64,000 nucleotides of DNA from Ectocarpus siliculosus (lineage: Eukaryota; Sar; Phaeophyceae; Ectocarpales; Ectocarpaceae). Every line of letters begins with the position of its first letter. Positions within the stretch are counted from its first letter, which is position 1. Shown here in pieces: positions 1 through 12,746 of the stretch. The notes under the pieces are model-generated. The model was not told the origin of the DNA. It did not search any database and saw nothing but the letters and a program-made list of their open reading frames with translations. A program made the position numbers and the translations under genes. Location: the NCBI GenBank assembly GCA_000310025.1, contig FN649735.1:4054556-4118555 (forward strand). Reading direction: 5' to 3'.

Positions 1-240
1 TTCAACGTTTAGGGGGTTTCCCGGGTTTTTTTTTAGGGGAAAAAAAGGGGTTTTTTTTCCGGGGTTGGGGGGGGTTTCCCCCCCCCGGGGGGAAATCCCC
101 CAAAAAAAGCCCTTTTTTTTTTTTGGGAAAAAATTTTTTTTTTGGCCCCCGGGAAATTTTTTTGGCCCCCCCCCCCCTTTTCCCTCCTTTGGGGGGGGGG
201 GGGGTAAAGTTTTAACCCCAAAGGCCCAAAAAAAAAAAAG

Positions 241-271
<31 letters not shown>

Positions 272-285
272 CCCACAGCCTCAGA
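1..285. other. Low-complexity homopolymer block, probable sequence artefact
   Basis: The first 285 bases are almost entirely runs of single bases (T, G, C and A runs of 5 to 30), ending in a long C run at about 243-275. From about 280 the sequence abruptly becomes normal mixed sequence. This pattern is typical of a low-quality read end or contig edge rather than a natural microsatellite. Reading frames across it are meaningless. Confidence 0.75.
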
Positions 286-2726
286 TCACCCTTGGCGTGA
301 CAAGAGCCTCGCCTTGACACCGGAGAGCAAACTCCTACCATATACCATACAATGTGGGATTCTTCTGCGAAAGAGTTTGCTCATGGTAGTCATGCTCCGT
401 GTTAAAAAAGACGGAGAGCCCTTGCAGTACGACGGGTTCTGTGATATACAGACGGGTGGTTCCATTGTTTTACGGCAACAATGCCCTCGTATACAATACG
501 TTACTGTGGTGTCAAGCTTGCATCATGCGTTTGCCTGAATCGTGGTGGATGTGCTCGTAGAACTTCTTCACGGCGGGACCAGGCTTCGTAGCTCGGGCCT
601 AATAGCCAGCGATGGGGCGAGAAGAACACCATCGTCCGCGAACACAACAGTTATTCCTCGGATCGCTGGCTGGCCCCAATGGGACATTGGGGCTCGTTGC
701 CCGCGTGTAGCACTGTTGTGTTCTTTAGTTGCCCCAGGAGGCTATTGAAGACAGACATTGGGGCCAACCAGGAGTGCCTTGCCAATCGGTATTGGGGAAC
801 ACCGAAAATGAAATGTGTCCCTTGCGACGGTATTGGCGGACACCGAAAATGAAATGTGTCCCTTGCCAGTAGGATATCAAAACTCTGAGATTTTTCAAGT
901 CTCCAACTTATCATAGGCATATACACGTGAACACTCCATACGCCGCCGGAAATACCGGAATTGCCGCCAAATCCCGCCGATTTGCCTCAAAAGAGCCAGC
1001 CAAGTGCGCCAGAGGAGCAAACATTGAGTCCGTTTGGGCTACGCTCCCCACCACTCTTGGCATTTGGGACAAAACGGCAGATCGGATCCAGCCGCTGTGT
1101 GATACTTAGCTATCTCTGATAGGGCTTCAGCGGGATGGTGTAGAAACGCACGATTGCAGCACTGCTGAGCGAATCTACTTACCCACCAAACTTGACCCGG
1201 CCACCCCATACGAGACACCTTGACGTCAGGCCCGATTGTGTACGACACAATATATAGTCTGTGCCGACATCGGAGAGTGCGGATGGATGAAACGTTGTGA
1301 ATATAAATTACTAGGTATTTATGTATTCTATTGAAAATACCCGTCGTTGAGCACGGGCAGAGACAGACATGGTAGCGTACGTCAATGTCCAGACCAGGCC
1401 AGCCGATGTTCAAGAAAATACGTAAATGTAGTACCCATACGTGAGCCCGCCGCGTGAGAGCACAGTGCCATCAAGGGGTGATGCAACGTGACAGTTAATT
1501 ACCAACCCAGAGCTGGCTGCAAGCTGCGGTGTGAAGTTTCTCAAGCTCAACAGCTCACACAGCTGACGTATTCTTACTCGAAGAGCTTAGCGAACCTCAC
1601 CCACCCAAGACGAAAATATGACAAACGCCATGATCAAATTTATTTAATGGGCGGGATTGGGCTCTAAAAAGAGGAAATTCTCGCCACAACAACAGAACAC
1701 AAACCGCCCCCTCACACACGCATAATCAAGTCTATGTACCGAGGTCCTCCACCTTGTGAACGCAAAGCGTACGGTTTAATAGGGTGGGGGAGATCGCCGC
1801 ACACAGTGCATAGAAGCATACCCATCCTCGAAAAACAATGATAATTGATAATTTACACTTGAGTTCGATGTCCAAAGACCCAAGCCGCAAGACACAAACA
1901 AACTCGGTAAGCAACAGAACATAATGTCATCGAGAAAACTGTAGACCGAAGTATGAAATTTCCATATATACCCGCTCTTACATTCCTCTGCTGTGCGGTT
2001 TATCTTCCTCCCCCTTCTTGTGCCCTCTCTCAGAAGTCACCAATCCCACTTTCATCTACAATGTAGCGCAACCGCTGTTGGCACGCGAAACGGCGAAATT
2101 CGATACCAACAGGTGGGCAAAGTGCAACATGAGCGGTTTGCATGAGTGATGGACAACAAAAATGAGGATTGGAAAGCAATTTGAAGTACATACTGCTGCC
2201 ATGAGTGTGGGTGTACCGATACGAACATCGCCGTGGCAGCGGTTGGGAAGAGAAAGTCATCAATACATACAAACAATACACATTACATGCGGCAATCATC
2301 CGGTTCCAAGAAGTTTCGACCCGTATCAATACTTCGAATGCCGTTCCTGGCCGAGGGGCTGCAGAAAAGTCTAGCCTTCGACGCCCTACGCCGTGTCTGC
2401 TTCGGCAATGAGTGAAACAACCGATATACAATGGGTGACGGAAGACAACCTCCATTAATCTGTCTGTGAGCTTGAGTCCACGGCTTTGTTCCAAAAAGTG
2501 TACGTTCTTGTTTCCCACCAACCAACGGCGGCGCGTCTATGAACATCCTACAGGTCTCGCACATGCCGAGAGATTCACTCCCGCGAGAACAACCTGTTCC
2601 TGTCAACACAGCTTCGCCAGCAACTGTAAGGGGGCGCACGCGTGCATGCATGCGCAGTCCGGCGGACTCGCACCCCTGCAGACATCTTGATGTGGCGAGC
2701 GGGCCTCTCAGGGTGATCGCAACCTG
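286..2726. other. No gene recognised
   Basis: I see no coding segment that I can support here. The stretch lies downstream of the minus-strand WSC gene, which stops at 2727. It contains short local repeats: an inverted repeat GCCCCAATG/CATTGGGGC at 673-693 with a 3-base spacer, a further copy of CATTGGGGC near 754, and a 41-bp tandem duplication at about 788-869. Confidence 0.5.
788..869. repeat. 41-bp tandem duplication
   Basis: Two adjacent copies of a 41-bp unit beginning GGTATTGG and containing CACCGAAAATGAAATGTG occur at about 788-828 and 829-869. They differ at a few bases, so the duplication is not brand new. No gene overlaps it. Confidence 0.8.
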
Positions 2727-5613
2727 TTAGGACTTTATGAGGAACACGTTTTGAGCCCTGCCACCACCACACACCAAGTCCGAGTCGCCTGGGCACTTCA
2801 TGTGGCAGATGGCGGGCCCATGTTTGTCGTAGTCCTCTTTCCGTGCACCGCAGAAGCACCTTGCGGGTGCATTTGGAAATGCGAGAAGAAAATATCGCGC
2901 AATTTTGCGTGCGGGAAAACGTGAATACAGGAGACCACAGCATCGTATGCATGGTACACAGAAATATCTGGAATCAATGTGCTGCATGCCATTGTTGACG
3001 AAATGTGAAGGTCGGCTTGCAGCGGCAACACCGACAACAACAGCGGCAGCAGTGACACCCGCGGCAGTGGCCGTTATTACAACGGCAGCGTCTCCACCAC
3101 CACTGACGACGAACGATGACAACAACAACACGGTTTGCCGACATGTTCAACTCACTCTTGGCCGTATTGGAGTGCGAAGTACCTTGCGTCCTCCTTGTCA
3201 CATATCTTCTTACACGCCTGAAACAGCGCGGAACATGTATGCATAGTACCAGTTGCATTTGAGTAATACGAAGAACAACAAGATCGAGGGAAAGCATTAA
3301 TCAATTGTACTGTATACGTGCATCAGGAGACAAGAAGAGCATTGCCTACCTTGCCTATGAAAACAGTGACACCGACGACACACAAAACCAAAGGCAGTCC
3401 GAAGAACAAACTGGGAAACATCAATGATACTTGCATCGTAGTCCATTTTGGAGCTTGCGGTGAATTTGAGCTTGAGCGCCCTATCGCTGGGATGGTCCGC
3501 AAAGCAGCCCAGGTACTTGGTGCCCTTCGGGATGTCATCCGGCTTGCCCTCGTGCTGGTACACGTCCATGGCGTTATTGCCTGACCAGTGCAGTGAACAA
3601 GACCGCTTCATTGAATGTCGTTGCTTTTTCCTGGTCTAGACAAGCCCTACCATCATTTCAACAGATGGACCCATCCTTCATAATATTTTGTAGCGTGCCG
3701 TTCGGGTTGTTTGCGTTTGTTTCGCGGGTTGTGGTGGTGATTGGGCCATCAAGAGAATTTTCCAAGCACGACTACAATCCACAGAAACGGGCGTCTGCGG
3801 CCTCCTATCATGCTCTTTCCACCTAGAGCGGTAGGCTCCGTCCACCTACAATACCAGAAGCCAGGTCAAAGGATTCGGAAGAAGTTTTATTTAGGTATGC
3901 AAAATGAGCAGACGTCACACCTTCGGTAGCCCCTAGTCATTTTTCACACCGTTAGGGCCACAGGTTTAGGTTGAGGTCAGCACCGTCCTGCCCTAGAACA
4001 GCTTTACTCAATATTGTAGGGTTAGTAACTAGGATGCCCACGGTAGGCAGTCGACGTACCACCGCACTTCTGGGTAGAACTATCGCCTGCGCAGGCCATG
4101 GTGCACTTCTTCGATTCCCCGTGCCTCCTGGGCCTGTCTTTGGAAGAACCGCACCAGCACTGAACGAACGATCGATGGCAACGAGCAAGCAGATTGCCGC
4201 GGTTGGAGGAGTGAAAATCTCCTAAGAATGGCGAACAACCGAGGTCAGACATGCCGAGCAACTCTACACCGTGACAAAGTTTTTCGAGTGCAGTTTTCTC
4301 AGCGGGCGCAGTGGATGTATTGGCGAAGGTACGTGCAGCTTGATCGCATTGAGAGAGCCGTTTTTTTTCCCGCCCATCCTTGACCTCGGCCTACTACCAA
4401 TGCCCTCAGAAGTAAGATTCTACACGGTGCTAAGCCCCCGAGCATTCTGCAAGTTTTGCCCTCTGAATACGCCGGGTAGGTGCTGGCGCTAATTTCTCGT
4501 GTCATACTCTGATCTCCGACATCATCTGTTGGAATCGTGAAAATTACTCACACCAAGTTCAACTAAAATGTCAACCTATTCTCTTCTCGAACAGAACAAG
4601 TGCGAAACGAGAAAAATGTTTCAACCAGATTGAGTCAAACTTGACTAATGAAATCAGAGGACCACCGCCGTCCGACCGCGACAAACCCCGAGTTGCTAGG
4701 AAATCAGGTGGGGGAGAAGAAGCGAACGCAACCACCATACAAACAGTCAAAAACTGTCCCACGCATAGCAGTCAAAATGACGTCTTCATTGCAGATCCCC
4801 CCCGATATTTGTCACCTCATTGCCATACTGCATCCCGAAGTACTTGGAGTCTTCGCAGAGATCAGCACATATCTGGCGTTGACAGGAAACGTTGTCAAGA
4901 GGGAGGTTTCGTCAGGCAACAAGCGGCGCAAGGCCGTGCGAAGAGGGTTCTTGGAAATCGCTACCAAGACCACCACGGCCTGAAAAATTCGACCCCAACA
5001 AGGATACTAACAAAACGAGAGGGGGACAGAGGCAGAGCATGGCTACGAAGCCGCGAGAGAAATACCCTGAAGCCTCGATTTAAGATGAAATGTTTCCATG
5101 TCGGCTCGTGAAGACTCCCATTCACCGCCCGTCGAAAACCGCGCGTTTTCACCCAATGGATGATGGCGTTGGTTACCGTCCACACATATCAACGTTCGAT
5201 GAATCATCGTCAAAGCATGCACGAAGACTCGAGAACCCTAGGTTTCTTATAGCTGCGCTGGTCGCGTTGTAATAGTTTCTTATAGTGCGTTTCCTATGTG
5301 TTCCAGAAGAACAGGACCTGCTCGTGACGTCACTATCGCCATCAACGACATCGTCGACCATTTCGTTGTTACGGAACAAACATGTCGAGTCCCTCCTGGT
5401 GGGATCTAGCTCTCTGTACTTACTTACCGCCGTGGTCATGTGGGCGTCGACGTACTTTTTTCCGAAGATACGCTTGTCTTTCTCGTCCTCGAAGCAACCA
5501 AGGTACAAGTGCCCTTTGGAGTCGTTTTCTTCTTCAACGCGTTGGGCACAGTGGGAACATCGAAACAAGGTACAACTTAAGTGCATCTTAGCGTACGCGC
5601 TTCGATGAAGCAC
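2727..5613 (-). CDS. Protein with two WSC carbohydrate-binding domains (3' end of gene complete)
   Basis: WSC domains are Cys-rich modules thought to bind cell-wall polysaccharide; in brown algae they are common in extracellular or wall proteins. Exons, 5' to 3' on the minus strand: about 5613/5586-5428, 4872-4816, 4159-4042, 3580-3435, 3217-3156, 2859-2727 (TAA stop). Every junction among these agrees in phase. WSC1 reads YLGCFEDEKDKR, then MTTA-ICADLC, YFGMQYGNE, CWCG, then KCTMACAGDSS-KCGG. WSC2 reads YLGCFADHPSDRAL, MDYD-ACKKIC, YFALQYGQE, CFCG, then CHMKCPGDSD-VCGGG and ends LIKS. The two domains are cut by introns at equivalent places, as expected from exon-block duplication. The intron after MDYD has a GC donor. 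The first exon's start is unsure (an AAG|ATG acceptor near 5586 is possible). It may be the C-terminal part of the lyase-like gene upstream. Confidence 0.85.
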
Positions 5614-6472
5614 TCAAACCTTTGGGTCGTCGAAAATGCGTAGGAGTTTATTTTTGATAAATGAACACATCATCGTCAACCTTCTGCAATGATGGAGGAG
5701 AACTAAGTCTGCTTTGATGACGATGCCCATCTTGGAACTACAGCGTCATTTGCCGGGCGCAAGCAAGCGTTGCCGGTTGTACATGGTGATTTCGTGCGCT
5801 TCCATACTGTGTTTGGGGCCTGTATAGCAGCCACGATTAATCCTCGGAGTGGCGCTATCTGTGTCCAACTTTGAAGTCTAGAGGTAGCTCAGGCATGGGA
5901 CAGAGAGTTGGGGTTCCTACACCAAAGCATTTAGCTGGGGCTTTTTCTCCAGGTATGTAGGATTGTCATCGCTACAAGGAATACTTCCGGGTTGAACATG
6001 AGAGACTATCACGTCCTTTCGATGGACTTTCCAGAATTCCGCCCCACTTCGTCCTATGGGGTTGAGACGCTCGTAATGGGAACACCAGGTGTTGTTGTGT
6101 CGAGGAGTCAGCCTATACACGTTGCAACCTTCGGATGATGAAACAAAAGAAACAATGAAAACTTGACTACCGACCGCTGGGGGGGGTTCAAACGGAAAGT
6201 TTAGGTCATACACACAATATACAAATGAGCGCGTGGCGCATAGTGCAACGCGTGGAAGGGTGTTTCTCACTTGAGCTGGGCGATGGCGACTCCTGGCGTG
6301 GCGTTGAGCACGAAAGAACGAGAGGAGTGCAGCACGCATACAACGAGAGGCCCGAACGATTGTACAGGAGGTCAGTTCGAGTCCTCGGCCGTTCAATTTT
6401 TTTGTCAGTCGCTGAGTGCCCGAGGCTACTCCCCGAAACGTATGAAGGCATGAAGCAGGCGACTCATCGTTT
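5614..6472. other. Spacer or intron between lyase-like and WSC exons
   Basis: No coding exon could be placed here. If the two flanking minus-strand exon sets form one gene, this is an intron of about 0.9 kb starting at a GTATTA donor near 6514. If they are separate genes, it holds the 3' flank of the first and the promoter of the second. I see no decisive terminator or promoter. Confidence 0.4.
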
Positions 6473-9035
6473 TCATTCTCCTGGTGCTCTCGGAGCTAGC
6501 GCTAGGGTTAATACCTCTGGACTCGTGCGGATAATGCCGTTCGGCCCTTCGATGGAGACATCCCTGATCTCGACTTCGCCGTCGCCAACTTGTTCCTCTT
6601 TGTGGTACAGCCCTAGCTTCATTCGGGCCATTTTCCCCTTGTTGTTCCAGGCGACAGGAGTCTTATCCTTAGGCCAGACGAATTTCCCGCTCACGCCCCC
6701 TGCGAACTTCACCTGGCATATACAACAGAAATCCCTAATTTCGTCAGATTCGCTTTTCATGCGGACTGCTTGGACGTTTGGTTGTTTGTTGTAGTGCAAG
6801 TGACTGGTCAGTATTTCCTGCTTTGTCGGATGGCTCGTGAAACAGTTAGAGGAGGAGGGCAACTACGAACAAACTTCTACATGGCTGGGAGAGCAGAGGC
6901 TATCCACTGATTTGGCCGCAAATCCATATCGCCGAGGCACGCAATGGATACTCTCAGTCTCCACCTCAATGAGATGCGCCAACTTAGGTCTCTCAACAAT
7001 GTGTGAGCGAACATAAACAATAGTACGTAGTTGCAACTGACCTCCATCGACTCCCCAAAGACCGTGTCGATCGTCACGTGCACCCATTCGCCGGTGGCGT
7101 CCTTCCAATTCCGGTACCTGTACTTGTAAAAACATAGAATGGAACAAATTACTGATCTTGTGAAGGGGGAAGGGACGTTAGCACGCCTGATTTGAAACGG
7201 TTTATACCTTTCTAGCTCGCTCTGCTTGCCTGTCGCTGAAGTATGGGTCTTTTGATTGGGACTCACACATTTCCGTCAACTAACAACATCGGCCACGCAC
7301 CAGCTGTCATGGGTGTAGTAGTCGGGGATGGTCTTGTCAATGTTGGAGAAGCGAACATGGAGGCCGTCGAGGTTGGCACTGATGGATACAATCGGGTCTC
7401 CGTCCACCGTCTGCCCTCCGTTGTACGCGCCTTTCTGCCCAACAACGTGCACATTCCCCCCAAAGGCAGCCCCACGTCATTGCATATCGACAGACACACG
7501 GGCGAACGGAAGTATTTCTTGCTTCTCTCTGTCTCTCTCTCTGTCTCTCTGTACCGGGAATCGGGAGCAAAACCGTGTTTAACTCAAAAACTGGATGTAT
7601 CCGCCACGCCAGTGGTCCAGTCTCGACATTCTGCGCTTTCTGCCGTCTCTAGACGGGGTATATGCTGCGCGGATACCGCTAGACGCACAGCGAGGTCGGT
7701 CAACAAGAAAGCAGCCCTTGAGTTCCCAAGGAAGAAACATCAGAAAAATAATCTACGGAGCAATTTCACTGTTAAATCACTCACGATCTGGCCAATATGC
7801 GTAAAACGTTTGCCGAGCTTCATTCCCTCGACCGCGCGGAAGCTGTACTTGTAGATATACCTCTCGCCCTTAAGGAAGGGGAAGCCCTCGGGCCCGTAAG
7901 CCACTTTAGTTTCTGCTCTCTGCACATTCTTGGGAACGATAAACCTGTTGTCAGGCCATATTAGAGCAAGTAGAGGCAGCGGGTTAGACCAAAAGTTCTA
8001 CAATCACGTGGTGATCGTGCCGAAGACCGGTATTACCCAAGAATTTGTTTTCAAGTATGCATGGGATCCGCGCATACTAACGAGATCAATAACACGCGCT
8101 TCAAACAAAACCCTGCTTGTGTGGACCAGCGTTTGGCGCCTACTTGCAGGGGAGTTCAGTCCCCGAGTTCGCTTGATTCCGAGCGTGACACATGTTTTGG
8201 CCTTGCCACGTGCGTCAATCTCAGCTGAAACCAGGGCGGAGTTGGAGCGCACACGCGGTAGGTTTCCGGGCGCTTGGGATGGCGTTTCGCGGTATTTTAT
8301 TTTTGCAAAACCTTCACCTGGAGCACGGGCGGTCTTTGTCCGTACACGAAGTGTGGGTCGCTCTCTCTTTCTTGTCCTTGCTCCTGTACTTGAGAACCTC
8401 CTCCTCCGAATCTTCGCCCTTCAGTAAGTCAAATCGCGGTGGTGACGATGAGCGAATGTTTGTCCCCAGCACATTGATGAGGGGGACGGTAACCAACTTC
8501 ACTGCCCCGAGCGGAATGCGTGAACTTCCGATGCACTTTTTTGTCGCCACGTTCGGATTGGCGACGGACAACGTGTACGAGAAAACGCAGCAAAGGTTCA
8601 CTCAAGGTGTTACAGAACGTGTCACAAACGCATTCGATACGTGTGTCTGTCCTTTCTATGCAGTTCATAGTGAAGATTGAATGAAATGTCCAGCCTCTCT
8701 TAGTGACCATTCTTTCCACTATCCTGAGCATAAAAAACTAGCACGATTGACAAAGTCAATGAGCTGTGGTGCAAGGATCAGTTACCCTTCACACAACGCC
8801 AAAGGTAGTAGTCCGTCGAAATTCACTTGGTTCTGAATACCCGATTCGACATTCTCAGCGAACGAATTGCACCTGGTACGTGGTACTATGATCGATGACA
8901 TCGCTGTGATTCGCCAAAGAATGAAACTCTACATGCGTACGCCCCGCTTATCCAAGTACACCACTTACAAAAATGCAGTCCCAGTCGATGACGTTGTCCT
9001 TTTTGGGCTTGCAGGTGATGTCGATCTTGGCTTCC
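6473..9035 (-). CDS. Jelly-roll polysaccharide-lyase-like protein (partial model)
   Basis: Six phase-consistent exons on the minus strand: 9035-8969, 8418-8318, 7944-7785, 7434-7301, 7117-7042, 6712-6473 (or 6515 if spliced at GAG|GTATTA). The protein runs KIDITC...DWDCIF, then EEEVLKYRSKDKKERA...SCTDKDRPCSRFIVP, then RAETKVAYGPEGFPFLKGE-YIYKYSF-GMKLGKRFTHIGQ, then GGQTVDGDPIVSISANLDG, then WKDATGEWVHVTIDTVFGES, then ARMKLGLYHKEEQ...VEIRDVSIEG. The order of QRxE, a Y-Y-F strand, FTHIxQ, a DPIVSI strand, GEWVHV and a KxGLY plus VxIRDVxI ending recalls concanavalin-like jelly-roll polysaccharide lyases. That family call comes from memory of motifs and the substrate is unknown; alginate or another wall glycan would suit a brown alga. 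The 5' end is not found (the first exon listed starts in phase 2). A TGA at 6473 could end it here, or the last exon could splice into the WSC exons 0.9 kb downstream. Confidence 0.6.
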
Positions 9036-10282
9036 CTGTTGAACACGGACGACACACGCGGGTTGCAGCAACGATTCTTGTCAATGACAACGCGTACCAC
9101 GGAACGGAGGGGTGGCAAGAGACGTTTTGAACAATGAACAGACCTCGAGGATGGCATTACGTGATGCAAGGTTTCTACCACACGTGTGCGCGTGTTGTGC
9201 TACACGTATGCTAGTCTAGCTTTCACGGCAGCGTTGGAACTTTTTGAAGGGCGCACATTCTGCACTACGTTGAGGGAAAGGAGGTGGATGTCTCAAGTTC
9301 AGGCAACCTTGATGGGTTGAAAAATCGAAAACATGAGTGCAATAGAGATGGCCTTTAGCAAGGGACGTCTTTCCTCGTGTCTGTCGAGGCCGAGCCTCTT
9401 TTTCACAGGCTCGTTGCGTGGATATTATCTCTGATTGGCCGCCAACGAACCGGGTTCGAATCGGCATCCCACCTCTTCGTGTTAACCAAGGAACACAGAA
9501 ATGCATACTCGTGAAACGTCTGGTGGCATGTTTGACGCAATGCACCCGCAACTAATACATGTACAGTAGAAGATATTGAAGAAGTGAATCACTGCCAGGG
9601 GGTTGGGGTTTAGTTTCCCCTGGAAACCTCCGTTCTGTTGTACCAAAAACCGAGGCGCTTTTGAAAAGGGGTGCTTTATGTTCGTGCGTGGAAGTAGATT
9701 GCTCGGAAATAGCCGTTAAGTAGGACGCAGTTGCGATGTTCCTGGAGGGTTTGTGGTAAGAGGCCTTTGGATGATAGCGCGGAGTCCCCGTTGTCTGTCG
9801 AACTCTTTGGGCACTACTCCTGATCCTCCTCCTGTATATCTCCCCTCTCTTACGAGCCAATACAACACAGTAAAACAGCACCCCCAGTCCGCACGGCACG
9901 TACCGGTGCCTAGCTCATGCTGCACGAACACTTTACAAAAGGATCACGCTTTCCCAATTTAGAGGACGAGTCCCGCTTGAAGGTTCCCATTTTTTGCTAC
10001 CCGAACTCGTCCCGTAGGGGGAAAACGACGACGAACAACGGCTCACCATGAACGAGAAACGGGCCTAAAACACATCTTGTTAGACAGATTACAGATGATG
10101 TTTGCATTTTGTCCCGCTGAGAGTTCATTGGTGGGATTCCTCAGCAGCGCAGCGAAAGAATATTCCACACTTGCCATCTTGATATTTTCTTGTCCTCTTT
10201 CGTTCCTCTAGGAACTCCCACAGTTCGACGTACAGGGTCTTTCTTCTCTGCATTCATCGTCAACAGAGCTTTCTCATTGTTC

Positions 10283-11370
10283 GCGGTCTTACACCCGGGT
10301 GACACCTTGACCTGCACGTGGTTTCGATGCCCGTGAAAGACCATTCTGACATCTGGCAAGAGGGCCTTTCCCAGTTCTTCTGTGCCGCGATTGCGAGCAT
10401 ATCTTAAGTCTGCACAGGTGGGTGAGCGTGCTGCCACGGTTCCCTACCAGACTCATGGTTTCGCCGCTTTGCTATAAGACGTGCCGCGCGTTTCCTCCCT
10501 GTCTGGCGTCACTTGGTAGACCCAACTACACACCGTGGCTCCAATCATTTTCATTTCCCGGTGACGGACTTTCCCATCGATTTTTGGCGCGTTTGCGTAC
10601 TCTGAAAATTCGTGCAGGCTCTCCGAGACGAAGCCCTCGAAATGCCTCGCTACCGGCGATCCCAGGGCTTCTTACGAGGTGTGTGGGGTGACCTAGCCCC
10701 TTTCCTTTCTCCGGACGACCGTGGGGCTGGGCGCTGGGCGGCTAAGGCATTATTGACAAAGTTGCTCTGTCTTGGCATTGAAATCTCCAGCGTTTACCAC
10801 AGCAGGGAACTTTGATTCGATGACGATTATTGGTACTAACCGTTTTGTCACGCGCACATTGGTCGGTCGTGCACGACGAGTTATTGTGATCGTGAATGGG
10901 GACCCTGCAAGAGCCGGTCCACCAGATTCTCCGGCAGAGGTGGTGTTCGTGTGCTGGAAAGTCCCGTAGGCCCCGCCGCCGCCCAAGGTACCTCGGCACA
11001 AGGATTCGATGGGAGAAGGGCTCCCGAAGATGGTGAAGCGCTCGATTGGGGTCCCCATCCTATCAATCGAGCAGGAGGACCTTGCCTGGTGGATTGTTGA
11101 TTCGGTTGACGAGCGGCTGAGGCTCGGTTTCGAAAGAGTAGCCGGGAGGTGGTTCTTTCGTGACCCCAGGTTGGGATGCGAAGCGTGGTCCATTCCGCCT
11201 CGCACAAGATGGTCGTCCTCCTCGAACGTGGATCTTCCACCGTCTGGTCTACCAGCCATCTCCGGTTACAGCAAAAAGGGAGCATTCTGTGTAGGTGCTA
11301 TTGACTTGCTGCCGACGCTACCCACATAGACATGATTCTCCCACGCCTTAATGTCGATCTTGATGAAAAG
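10283..11370 (-). CDS. Possible exons of a second lyase-like copy (fragmentary)
   Basis: Several short minus-strand pieces parallel the lyase-like gene downstream. Near 11,336-11,366 a piece reads IDIKAWENHVY before a GTGGGT, compared with KIDITC...DWDCIF. An exon at 10904-10841 reads VPIHDHNNSSCTTDQCARDK, between a good CTTGCAG acceptor and a GTTAGT donor, compared with THTSCTDKDRPCS. Near 10599-10536 lies APKIDGKVRHREMKMIG, compared with VPKNVQRAETKVAYG. Near 10,380-10,283 lies PDVRMVFHGHRNHVQVKVSPG, compared with the DPIVSISANLDGLHVRFSN strand. Not all junction phases agree, and no equivalents of the last two exons (GEWVHV, KLGLY) were found, so it may be a decayed or very divergent duplicate, or extra 5' exons of the same gene. 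Similarity was judged by eye. Confidence 0.35.
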
Positions 11371-12674
11371 TGTTCGGGCGTGAACGAACGCTTTTTGCCC
11401 GCTTTCGCGAACGGGCCTTGGGGTGTGAGTCCTATAATAAAATTCTCCGTACGGAGTTAAGTTGGGAAAAACCAATCTTTCTGTCTCCATGACTGTCTTT
11501 TCACGAAGCTCGGACATCCAGAATCTGCCGATGGCAGCTCACTGTCCCGGCAGGTGTTCTCGCTCTCTCTTGTTAGCACCAATCTCCCGAGGACTGTGTT
11601 CCTCAAAGAAGACACTCGTTTGATACCTATCTGAAGGCGGCTTGTCGTGCATTTGCTGTTGGCGTGTTCCGAGTCCTTGTGCGTCCGCAGGGGATATGCT
11701 GTAGGCACAATCCAGCGCGGTTCACAAGCAACAGGCCGATTAAACCCCTGAGCACTGTTGACAGCGACGTTCTTTGGCCTGGACAATGGACGCTGCCTTC
11801 CACTTCGTCTTTCGGTCCATGGACGGACGTGCCGTCATTCGAAGGCCGCCCAGCGCTGGTGGAGAGATGGAACCCAACAGGTCGATGTACACGACAAGCA
11901 GGAAGGGGCCATTGACGGCGAATATCACTTCTTCCCATCGCGCGGACGTTGCAGAATCCATGTCTGGCTCCTTTGCAGATGGAACCGCAATCCCCCATCT
12001 TCGTTGCTACGACAAGACTCTATTGGTTCATGTTTCCTCGTTACTACTGGTCTGTCGACTCAGTCCGCATCGCCATGTCTCCGGGGTGTTTGGGGCTTAC
12101 GGACGGGCAAAACAAAGAACTGTGTCCAAGCCCGGCCGCTACAGGGCGGCTGGACGGAGTCGAAGACTACAGGAGATGTATGTATCCGACACACGGACCG
12201 GCCGACACTTCGAAAACATGATGACAAAGCCTGAATGGCAAGTGCTACCAGCTACGCATTTTAAATGTAGATTCTGACGTATCGATGACCCCAAGAAAAA
12301 CAACGGGCCACATGGTACTTGTTCAACCCTTCGCTTCATGGAGCGCTCCGGCCTACTTCTGTACAGTACATAGCATCATCTTGGTTTGAGGCATGGCTGC
12401 CTTCCAATGTGTTTCTCAAGAGCGAACAAGGGTTGGGGCCCGTACCTGGCTATTTTCCAGAGATGCGGCCCAAACACGGTCTCGGTTATCCCAGGAACTT
12501 GCCGGTCGAATATCCGGGCAGGTACGTGTACCCGGGATACCTTGGCGCCCAGGTACCCGCCATTCATATGTGGAAGTAGCTTGTGTACGGCCATGTTAGG
12601 GTCAAGGCTGTGTTGTTGTCAATCGTCGTCGTTGCACATTAAAACAGTTCCGATCGACAACGTCGGTCTTTCAG

Positions 12675-12746
12675 TCTGCTTCTCTGTCAGTCTGTCTGTC
12701 TGTTGGCCTGTCTGTCTGTCTGTCTGTCTATCTGTCTGTCTGTCTG
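12675..12746. repeat. Degenerate (CTGT)n microsatellite
   Basis: Tandem CTGT units with a few interruptions (CTTCTCTGTCAG, TGGC, CTAT). It is a simple repeat outside any supported gene. Confidence 0.85.

Noticed and set aside
9445-9475. GGGTTCGAATC resembling a tRNA T-arm
   Set aside because: The flanking bases do not form the 5-bp stem, and no D-arm, anticodon arm or acceptor pairing was found.
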